The translations under genes were made by a program, and so were the position numbers. From positions 62,001 through 126,000 of the forward strand of contig NZ_JAIQZJ010000002.1 of assembly GCF_020073815.1 (NCBI RefSeq): 64,000 bases of DNA. Direction: 5' to 3'. Below, one piece after another: positions 57,059 through 64,000 of the stretch. Positions within the stretch are counted from its first letter, which is position 1. Every line of letters starts with the position of its first letter. The notes under the pieces are model-generated. The model saw nothing but the letters and a program-made list of their open reading frames with translations. It made no database searches and had not been told where the DNA came from. This DNA is from Nocardioides mangrovi (GTDB lineage: Bacteria > Actinomycetota > Actinomycetes > Propionibacteriales > Nocardioidaceae).

Positions 57059-58494
57059 CTACGGACGACCTGACGGTTTGCTGACGGTCGGCAGCCGCAC
57101 GGTCACGGTGGCGCCCCCGCCCGGCGTCGTCGAGGCGGTCGCGGTGCCGCCGTGGGCATCGGCGATCGCCCGCACGATGGCGAGACCCAGGCCCGAGCCG
57201 GACTCCCGCCGTACGGACTCGACGCGGTGGAAGCGCTCGAAGACCCGCTCCAGATCGTCGGTGGCGAAGCCGGGGCCGTGGTCCACCACGGAGACGGTCG
57301 CCGCGGACGGTCCGCTCTCGGCCCGGACCTCGATCGGCGTCCCCTCCGGGGTGTGGTGGAGCGCGTTGCCCACGAGGTTGCCGACCAGCTGCTCGAGGCG
57401 CCGGCGGTCGGCGTGGACGTCCGGGTCGCCGGTGACCTCCAGGGCGATCGGCCGCCCGGGATCGACCACGCGGGCGTCGTCGACGATCCCCGCGAGCACG
57501 GGCTCGAGGCGGAGGTCCTCCAGCTCGAGGGGCAGCCCCTGGTCCATGCGGGCCAGCAGGTCGAGCTCGTCGACCAGCAGGCGCATCCGTCCGACCTCGG
57601 ACTCCATGCGCTCCATGGCGCGCTCGAGCTCGTGCGGGTCGGCGAGCCCGCCCTGCGCGTAGAGGTCGAGCCAGCCGCTGAGGCTGGTGAGCGGGGTGCG
57701 CAGCTCGTGGGACGCGTCCAGCGTGAAGTCGCGGACCGCCTCCTCCGCCTGGGCACGGGCCTCGAAGGCGCCCGTGAGGGCGGCGCCCAGGCGTTCGAGC
57801 TCCGGCGCGGAGCGCTCCGTCGCCGTCCGGAAGCCGCCGCCCCCGCCGTCGGTCGCGGCGTCGTCGGCGAGCTGCACCATCGCCGTGAGCGGGCGCAGGC
57901 CGCGGCCGATCGTCCAGGCCGCGAGCACGCCGAGCACCACCATCGCGACGACCGCGAAGGCGACCCCGGCCCGGCGTACCTCCCGGACGACGGCCTGGTC
58001 GTCGCTGCGGTCGATGGCGACGACCACCTGGCTGACCCCGAGCGACCCACGGTCGGCGGTGTCGACGGTGAGGCCGGGCGTGAGGGTGCGCATCGCGGCG
58101 TACGACGTGCCGTCGACCTCGGGGTCGACGGCCTCCCCCACCCGGGCGCCGAGCACCTCCGCGAGCAGCTCCTCCTCACCGGTGCCCGCCGACGCCTGGT
58201 CCCGACGATCGACCTCGAAGACGACGTCGCCGTCCTCGTCGAGCCCGACGAGCAGCAGGCCGCCCGGGACGGCCACCGACGCGAGCCGCTCCTCGGGGAT
58301 CGAGACCGCGGGCCGGCCGCTCAGGAGTCCGCCGACCGTGCGGCTGGTGGCGACGAGCCGGTTCTGGGCGCGCTCGTCGAAGTGTCGCGTCATCACCACC
58401 GACGACAGCAGCGGCGCACCGGCCAGGCCGACGAGGAGGAGGACGAGGAGCGGGACCAGCAGCCGGAGGCGGAGCGAGGTCCGCGACGGGCGGG

Positions 58495-58498
<4 letters not shown>
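57059..58498 (-). CDS. Sensor histidine kinase
   Basis: 479 aa. Membrane helices are at about residues 12-35 and 179-198, with a sensor loop of 140 residues outside. A HAMP region follows; the phosphorylated histidine is His264 in DASHELRTP. The ATPase domain has the N box NLVGNALHHTP, the G1 region VDHGPGF and G2 RESGSGLGLAIV. It overlaps the response regulator by 4 bp. The signal is unknown, but co-location with MMPL and LmeA-like genes suggests envelope stress. Confidence 0.94.
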
Positions 58499-59181
<683 letters not shown>

Positions 59182-59188
59182 GCGGGCG

Positions 59189-59194
59189 AGTCTA
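59189..59194 (-). promoter_or_regulatory. Putative -10 box (TAGACT) of the response regulator operon
   Basis: TAGACT is followed by exactly 7 nt and the GTG at 59181. It predicts a leaderless start of the operon RR-HK-MMPL-DUF2993. Confidence 0.5.
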
Positions 59195-59205
59195 GGGAGC
59201 CGCCA

Positions 59206-60645
59206 TCAGGAGGCCGTCGACGTCGCCCCGTCCGTCGAGCCGCCGGTCGCCCGGCCGACCGCCTGGTGCACCATCGACTCGAGGTCGAGGCCGGTGGAGC
59301 TCTTGAGCATCGCGAGGGTCTGCACGACGTTGTCGTTGACCTGCCGCGGCAGCGCTCCGGCGCCCTCGGTCGAGATGACGGTGAGCTGGTCGATCCCGGC
59401 GATCGGCGCCGCGACCTCCTTCGCGATCTGCGGGAGCACCTCGACGAGCATCTGCAGCACGGCGGCGTCGTTGTAGTGCGCGAACGCCTCCGCCCGCTTG
59501 TCCATCGCCTCGGCCTCCGCCTGGCCGACGGCCAGGGTCGCGGCCGCCTGGGCCTCGCCCTCGGCCCGGGTCGCCTCGGCCTCCGCGGTACGCCGCGCCT
59601 TCTCGGCCTCACCGGTCAACCGGGCCTCCTGCGCCTTCGCCTCGGCGGCGGCGATGGTCGCGGCCTTGCGCGCGTCGGCCGCGGCGATCTCGGCGTTGCG
59701 CCGGCCCTCCGCCTCCTGCTCGACGCGGTAGCGCTCGGCGTCGGCGGGCTTGCGCACCTGGGTCTCCAGGTCGCGCTCGGTCAGGGCGGCCCGGCGTACG
59801 GCGACCTTCTCCTGCTCGGTGAGGATCGCCTGGTCGCGATCGGCCTGGGCGAGCGGCCCGGCCGCTGCCGCCTGAGCCGCCGCGGCGTCGGTCTCCGACT
59901 TGATCTCCGCCTGCTTGAGCGCGAGCGTGCGCTGGGAGACGGCGATCTCCTGCTCGGCGGCGATCTTGGCCTGCTCCGCGGCCTGCCGGGCGTTGGCCTC
60001 GGCGATCGCGGCAGCCTGCTGGATCCGCGCCGCCTCCGGCCGTCCGAGGTCGGCGAGGTAGGTGCCGTCGTCGGTGACGTCCTGGATCTGGAAGGTGTCG
60101 AGGATCAGGCCCTGTCCGGTCAGGGAGTTCTCCGACTCGTCGGCCACCCGCTGGGCGAAGGCCGCCCGGTCGCGGATGATCTGCTCGACCGTCAGGCCAC
60201 CGACGATCGAGCGCAGCGCACCCGCGAGCACCTCCTGGGTGAAGGGCTCGACGTCCTGCTGCTGGCTGAGGAAGCGCTGCGCGGCGAGCCGGATCTGGTC
60301 GGCGTTGCCGCCCACCTTGACGATCGCGACACCCTCCACGTTGAGCTTGATGCCCTGGCCCGAGACCGCACCGCGGATCTGGACCGAGATGCGTCGCGAC
60401 GACAGGTCCATCGTCGCGAGCTTCTGGACGAAGGGGATGACGAAGACGCCGCCGCCGAGCACGACCTTCTGGCCGGAGAGGTCGGTGCTGAGCTGTCCGG
60501 TCTCCGGGTTGAGGACGGCCTTGCCCTTGCGGCCGGTGACGATGAACGCCTGGTTGGGCCCGGCCACCTTGTAACGGCTGGTCACGAGCAGGACGAGGAG
60601 GACCAGGAGGACGACGAGTCCTCCGAGCGCGGTCAACAGAGCCAT
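59206..60645 (-). CDS. Flotillin-like SPFH-domain protein
   Basis: 479 aa. The single membrane helix is at residues 5-22, followed by the SPFH domain (YKVAGPNQAFIVTG, LSSRRISVQIRG, the hydrophobic LTVEQIIRDRAAFAQRV). Residues about 250-400 are the Ala/Glu-rich coiled-coil flotillin repeats (AEQAKIAAEQEIA, AADARKAATIAAAEAKAQ). Bacterial flotillins mark membrane microdomains and affect secretion and fluidity. The NfeD-like gene is 22 bp upstream, as in Bacillus YuaF-YuaG. A Ser/Thr-rich end closes it. Confidence 0.93.
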   Translation of the reverse strand: MALLTALGGLVVLLVLLVLLVTSRYKVAGPNQAFIVTGRKGKAVLNPETGQLSTDLSGQKVVLGGGVFVIPFVQKLATMDLSSRRISVQIRGAVSGQGIKLNVEGVAIVKVGGNADQIRLAAQRFLSQQQDVEPFTQEVLAGALRSIVGGLTVEQIIRDRAAFAQRVADESENSLTGQGLILDTFQIQDVTDDGTYLADLGRPEAARIQQAAAIAEANARQAAEQAKIAAEQEIAVSQRTLALKQAEIKSETDAAAAQAAAAGPLAQADRDQAILTEQEKVAVRRAALTERDLETQVRKPADAERYRVEQEAEGRRNAEIAAADARKAATIAAAEAKAQEARLTGEAEKARRTAEAEATRAEGEAQAAATLAVGQAEAEAMDKRAEAFAHYNDAAVLQMLVEVLPQIAKEVAAPIAGIDQLTVISTEGAGALPRQVNDNVVQTLAMLKSSTGLDLESMVHQAVGRATGGSTDGATSTAS

Positions 60646-60667
60646 CGGGATCCTTCCGAACGAGGGT

Positions 60668-61171
60668 TCAGGGCAGTTGGTTCCACACGGGCGCGACCGT
60701 GACCGCGGTCGGCGACAGCACGCTGGTGACGTGGATCTCCGCCCCGGCCTCGAGCGGTACGTCGGAGCGTGCGTTGAGCCGGAGCGTGTGGCCTCCGACG
60801 TACACGGTGACGGTGCCGAACCCGTCGGCCGGGATCGCGCTGACGACCCGGCCCGCGTGGCCGACGGTGTCGTCGGTGCTGACCGACTCGTCGGTGCCGC
60901 CGGACCGGATGAGCCGCGTCAGCCAACCCGCGAACCAGGCGAAGAGACCACCCGCGACCAGGCCGACCGGCCACGCGACGACGGCGGGCGCCCCCGCCGC
61001 ATCGGCGACCGCGCCGCCGAAGCCGGTCGCGGCGATGAACGCGCCGATCACCTCGGTGGAGAAGAGGTCGCTCGGCAGCCCGTCGGTGACGCCGTCGAGC
61101 ACGTCGCCGAGCAGGAGGCTGATCGCGAGCAGCACGAGTCCGACCACGCCGATCACGAGGAAGACCGTCAC
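60668..61171 (-). CDS. NfeD/YuaF-like membrane protein with OB-fold C-terminus
   Basis: 167 aa. Two to three membrane helices (VFLVIGVVGLVLLAISLLL, VIGAFIAATGFGGAV, AWPVGLVAGGLFAWFAGWL) and a C-terminal OB-like domain (VGHAGRVVSAIPADGFGTVTVYVGGHTLRLNA) fit YuaF/NfeD family proteins that pair with flotillins. Neighbour position supports this. GTG start with TAGGTA 7 nt upstream, a partial -10 match. It may anchor the flotillin complex or set its membrane state. Confidence 0.82.
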   Translation of the reverse strand: MTVFLVIGVVGLVLLAISLLLGDVLDGVTDGLPSDLFSTEVIGAFIAATGFGGAVADAAGAPAVVAWPVGLVAGGLFAWFAGWLTRLIRSGGTDESVSTDDTVGHAGRVVSAIPADGFGTVTVYVGGHTLRLNARSDVPLEAGAEIHVTSVLSPTAVTVAPVWNQLP

Positions 61172-61222
61172 GCGGTCGTACCTACCCCCGGCGATCCGAG
61201 GTGAATCCTGCCGTCGGCCCGA

Positions 61223-62164
61223 TCAGGCGAGGAGACCGACGCGCTGCAGGCTGGTGACCGTGTCCGCGATCGTGTCGGCCGACGGTCGCGGGTCCCAGCC
61301 GAGGACCGCGCGGGCGCGGGACACGTCGAACTCGTTGACCGGGACCGGATCGCCGTCGACCTCGCGGGTCGGCGCCTGCGCCGCCAGCTCGCCGAAGCGC
61401 TCGCGCAGCGTGTCGGCCAGGCCGAGCCACGAGGTCGCCGGCGGCGAGGTCAGCAGGAACCGTCGGCCCGCGGCCTCCGGCACCTCGAGCGCCCGCACGT
61501 GCGCCTCGGCGACGTCGCGCACGTCGGCGATGCCGAAGGACTGCCGCGGCGCCTCCGCGAAGCGGCCGCCCAGCATCCCGATCACCAGCCCGGCCGAGCT
61601 CCCGACGTTCGCGCTCAGCAGGGGGCCGAAGATGCCGGTCGGGTTGAGCACCACCAGCTCGGGGGCGCCGTGCTCGGCGACGTCGTCCCAGGCGGCGCGC
61701 TCGGCGACGACCTTCGAGAGCGGGTAGGGCGCGAGCGTGTCGCCCGGCTCGGTCCAGTCGTCCTCGGTCCACGGGCGCCCGACCGATCGTCCGTAGCCGA
61801 TCGCCGCGAACGACGACGTCAGCACGACCCGTCGTACGCCGCCGGCCCGGGCGGCCCGCAGCACCCGCAGCGTGCCCTCGCGAGCCGGGACCACGAGCTC
61901 GTCGGGGTCCTCGGGCTGCGCGAGCGGGATCGGGGAGGCGACGTGCAGGACGCCGTCGACCCCGTCGACCGCCGCGGCCCAGCCGGCGTCGTCCATCAGG
62001 TCGGCGGCGACGACCTCGACGTCCGCGCCGACCGTCGCGCGCACCTCGTCGGTGCGGGCGAGGTCGCGGACGGTCGCGCGCACGTCGTAGCCGGCGCGGA
62101 GGGCGGCCACGATCGTGTGCGAGCCGAGGTAGCCCGAGCCACCGGTCACCAGGATCCTGCTCAT
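61223..62164 (-). CDS. NAD-dependent epimerase/dehydratase, MerR operon partner
   Basis: 313 aa. The fold is an extended SDR: TGGSGYLGSHTIVAALRAGY near residue 8, VDGVDGVLHVASPI, a catalytic-type YPLSKVVAE pair and the substrate loop VVLNPTGIFGP. It resembles cinnamoyl-CoA/dihydroflavonol-type reductases and ketone reductases. The start overlaps the MerR stop by 4 bp, so the two are cotranscribed. Substrate is likely a small carbonyl sensed by the MerR regulator; that is inference. Confidence 0.88.
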   Translation of the reverse strand: MSRILVTGGSGYLGSHTIVAALRAGYDVRATVRDLARTDEVRATVGADVEVVAADLMDDAGWAAAVDGVDGVLHVASPIPLAQPEDPDELVVPAREGTLRVLRAARAGGVRRVVLTSSFAAIGYGRSVGRPWTEDDWTEPGDTLAPYPLSKVVAERAAWDDVAEHGAPELVVLNPTGIFGPLLSANVGSSAGLVIGMLGGRFAEAPRQSFGIADVRDVAEAHVRALEVPEAAGRRFLLTSPPATSWLGLADTLRERFGELAAQAPTREVDGDPVPVNEFDVSRARAVLGWDPRPSADTIADTVTSLQRVGLLA

Positions 62165-62568
62165 CGGATGTCCCTCCCCGCCTCGAGCTCGGCGACGACG
62201 GCGGCCTCGGCCTCGGCGTCCCCGGCCTCGCGCGCGGCCCACAGCCGCGCCTTGGTCTCGATGTAGTCGAGCCGCGCCTGCATCTGGTCGAGCTCGGCGC
62301 GCAGCCGTACGGCGTGCCGCTGGAGCAGCAGCCTCTGCTCGCGGGCGTCGCCGTCGGCGCGCTGGTCGCGGTAGCGGCGCAGGTCCTCGATGCCCATCCC
62401 GGTGGCGCGCAGGCAGGACAGCCAGGTGAGGTCGTCGACGACCTCGGCGCTGTACCAACGGTGCCCGCTGTCGTCCCGTGGCACGGGCGGGACCAGCCCG
62501 ATCCGCTCGTAGTAGCGCAACGTCGCCTGGCTCAGCCCGGTCCGTTCGGACACCTCGTGGATCAGCAC
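62161..62568 (-). CDS. MerR-family transcriptional regulator
   Basis: 135 aa from GTG 62568, the start supported by a CAGACT -10 hexamer 7 nt upstream. The HTH is VSERTGLSQATLRYYERIGLVPPVPRD, followed by the winged region and a coiled-coil helix RLRAELDQMQARLDYIETKARLW that makes the dimer. There is no cysteine cluster, so the inducer is probably an organic ligand, not a metal. It controls its own promoter and the epimerase. Confidence 0.92.
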   Translation of the reverse strand: MLIHEVSERTGLSQATLRYYERIGLVPPVPRDDSGHRWYSAEVVDDLTWLSCLRATGMGIEDLRRYRDQRADGDAREQRLLLQRHAVRLRAELDQMQARLDYIETKARLWAAREAGDAEAEAAVVAELEAGRDIR

Positions 62569-62575
62569 GTGCTCC

Positions 62576-62606
62576 AGTCTGCGGACCCTGAAGCGCTTCA
62601 GGTCAA
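62576..62606 (-). promoter_or_regulatory. MerR-type promoter with 19-bp spacer (TTGACC - CAGACT)
   Basis: The -35 TTGACC is at 62601-62606 and the -10 CAGACT at 62576-62581, separated by 19 bp, the long spacer that MerR proteins untwist to activate. The -10 ends 7 nt before the GTG at 62568. Confidence 0.65.
62587..62602. promoter_or_regulatory. MerR operator in the spacer
   Basis: CCTGAAGC and GCTTCAGG form a perfect 16-bp palindrome centred in the promoter spacer, the place where MerR dimers bind. It predicts auto-regulation. Confidence 0.7.
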
Positions 62607-62689
62607 GCCGTCGGGACCGGGCGGTATCAGCGACGCCGGACGCCGCTCCTCGACGAGAAGGGCACGATCGACCGTTCCGGGAGGTCACC

Positions 62690-63772
62690 ATGTCGATCAC
62701 CTCGCAGGACCACCCCCGCGCCTGCCGCCGGGTCTGGGCGCAGGACGTCAACGTCGCCGTCGACGTCATCGAGACCCGCCTCGACTCGATGGAGGCCTCG
62801 CCCGACGGCCTGACCCCCGCGCAGCAGGCCGTCGACGACGGCATCCGCCGTCGCCTGGCCGCCGCTCGCAGCGCCACCCTGCGGCAGGACCCGGTGCCGG
62901 GCGCGCTGAGCAACTGGTGGCGCGGCACGCTCGTCGACGCGGCGTACCAGAACCTCCACGCCGCCGAGGCGATGCTCGTCGGCCTCTACTCCCCCGACGA
63001 GGTCGAGGCGGAGATCCCCGAGGCCGTCGCACGCGTCGAGTGCGGCCTCGACCGCGACGACCCGCGGCGGATCGCGGCGCTGCGACTCCTGGAGGTCCGC
63101 GACCCGGACCCGGTACGCCGCGCGCGGCTCGCCAAGGCCGTCGAGGTCGGCTTCGGGGCGGCCGACGCGGAGTACGCCCGGCTGCGGAACTTCCGCAACA
63201 CCGTCCTCGGGGGCGCCGTCACCATGTCCGCCCTGCTCGTCCTCTTCACCGTCTACGTGATGCGCAACCCCGGCGACGTGCCCTTCTGCTTCACCCCGGA
63301 CGGCACCCGGGAGTTCTGCGCCTCCGGGCCGGGCCCGGCGTCGGCGCACGACGTCCTGACCGTGGTGCTGCTCGGCTCGCTCGGCGGCCTGCTCGCCGCG
63401 ATCCTCGCGATCCGGAACATGCGCGGCACCGCCTCGCCGTACAACGTCCCCCAGGCGCTGGCGCTGCTCAAGCTCCCCCTCGGCGCGGTCAGTGCGATCG
63501 GCGCCCTGATCGCGATCCGCGGCGGCTTCATCCCCGGCTTCTCCGACCTGGACAGCCAGGAGCAGATCCTCGCCTACGCCTTCGGCTTCGGCCTCGCCCA
63601 GCAGCTCCTCACCGGCCTCGTCGACCGCCAGGCGCGCTCGATCCTGACCACCGCGCCGGGCAAGGCGTCCGGCGCCTCGCGCCCCGAGCGGTCAGCCGGC
63701 CGCCTCGGCGACGCCCGCCAGGAGCCGGTCGATGTCATCCCCGCTCGTGTAGGGGGCGAGTCCGGCGCGTAG
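62690..63772 (+). CDS. Membrane protein of unknown function
   Basis: 360 aa, preceded by GGGAGG. The first 165 residues are soluble and helical with an acidic region (VARVECGLDRDDPRRIAALRLLEVRD); then three to four membrane helices follow (about 172-192, 223-242, 263-283 and 290-310). The end is a short Pro/Ser-rich tail. A conserved-looking segment is YNVPQALALLKLPLGAVSAIGALIAIRGGFIPG. No family known to me. Its 3' end overlaps the cysteine-desulfurase-like gene by 81 bp. Confidence 0.72.
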   Translation: MSITSQDHPRACRRVWAQDVNVAVDVIETRLDSMEASPDGLTPAQQAVDDGIRRRLAAARSATLRQDPVPGALSNWWRGTLVDAAYQNLHAAEAMLVGLYSPDEVEAEIPEAVARVECGLDRDDPRRIAALRLLEVRDPDPVRRARLAKAVEVGFGAADAEYARLRNFRNTVLGGAVTMSALLVLFTVYVMRNPGDVPFCFTPDGTREFCASGPGPASAHDVLTVVLLGSLGGLLAAILAIRNMRGTASPYNVPQALALLKLPLGAVSAIGALIAIRGGFIPGFSDLDSQEQILAYAFGFGLAQQLLTGLVDRQARSILTTAPGKASGASRPERSAGRLGDARQEPVDVIPARVGGESGA

Positions 63773-64000
63773 CGCGCCCGCGTCGCCGAGGCCGAGCCAG
63801 CGGGACGCCTCGAGGGCGTAGAAGTTGCTGGCCGGTGCGTTCACGCCGAGCGTCGCCAGGTGCTCGTAGACCTCACGGTCCTCCCGACGGCCGACGGTGA
63901 AGAAGACCGTCGGCGTACGCCGCTCGGGGTCGCCGAAGAGCGTGACCCCGTCGATGCCGCGCAGCCCCTCGAGCAGGCGCTGGAGCAGCCGGTCCTCGTG
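63692..64000 (-). CDS. Cysteine-desulfurase-like (aminotransferase class V) protein, C-terminal fragment
   Basis: The frame is open from base 64000 inward, and the stop is at 63692-63694, so 102 residues of the C-terminus are seen. The segments GVTLFGDPERRTPTVFFTV, ATLGVNAPASNFYALEASRWLGLG and GALRAGLAPYTSGDDIDRLL match the C-terminal domain of the cysteine-desulfurase-like group of PLP enzymes. The PLP lysine lies beyond the edge. The gene is convergent with the membrane protein, overlapping 81 bp. Confidence 0.75.
   Translation of the reverse strand, partial: HEDRLLQRLLEGLRGIDGVTLFGDPERRTPTVFFTVGRREDREVYEHLATLGVNAPASNFYALEASRWLGLGDAGALRAGLAPYTSGDDIDRLLAGVAEAAG

Overview
The window is very GC-rich actinobacterial chromosome with a strong preference for G or C at third codon positions and almost no non-coding sequence. 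Mycothiol-type enzymes, WXG100 proteins, a GlgC/GlgM-type glycogen pair, an RlmC-type rRNA methyltransferase and GTG starts with apparently leaderless promoters point to a Nocardioides-like member of the Propionibacteriales. The genus is an inference from gene content and style; no rRNA or other marker gene is present.

Layout. 1-9147: end of a LysR regulator, an orphan beta-class DNA adenine methyltransferase, a secreted phosphodiester glycosidase, a lipoprotein, a Mug-type uracil-DNA glycosylase, an epimerase, a DHFR-like protein, an ECF sigma factor and divergent glgC/glgM. 9148-15771: small hypothetical proteins, gluconate permease and gluconokinase, a hydrolase, and a pair of acyl-CoA dehydrogenases. 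15829-18500: two WXG100 proteins, a large toxin with an RNase A-like C-terminus and two CdiI-type immunity genes. 18511-29483: GH30 hydrolase, very small genes, a permuted papain-like protein, oxidoreductases, methyltransferases, TfoX-like protein, RlmC and an MFS transporter. 29465-41741: a surface-glycopolymer island with a secreted hydrolase, an acyltransferase, a six-gene overlapping operon and two more glycosyltransferases. 42229-50899: CopA-type ATPase, MFS/TetR pair, tautomerase/TetR pair, fatty-acid desaturase and a CPA1 antiporter. 51031-64000: secreted protein, SDR/XRE operon, DICT-domain protein, a two-component system followed by MMPL and DUF2993 genes, flotillin with an NfeD-like partner, a MerR/epimerase operon, a membrane protein and the end of a cysteine-desulfurase-like gene.

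How it works together. The glycopolymer island carries a flippase, glycosyltransferases, a CDP-glycerol-type polymerase and acyltransferases, which suggests one acylated surface polymer. The WXG100 block looks like a type VII-exported antibacterial toxin with self-protection; no secretion machinery is encoded here. Several regulatory circuits can be read from the DNA: a CsoR-like operator in the copA promoter, palindromes over the promoters of both TetR pairs, and a MerR-type 19-bp-spacer promoter. At least a dozen genes have a TANNNT-like hexamer 6-7 nt before the start codon.

The most unusual non-coding signals are three perfect 32-bp palindromes of unrelated sequence, two of them back to back in a divergent intergenic region (9215-9277) and one just beyond the copA stop (42846-42877). 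No tRNA, rRNA, CRISPR array, insertion sequence or prophage was seen.
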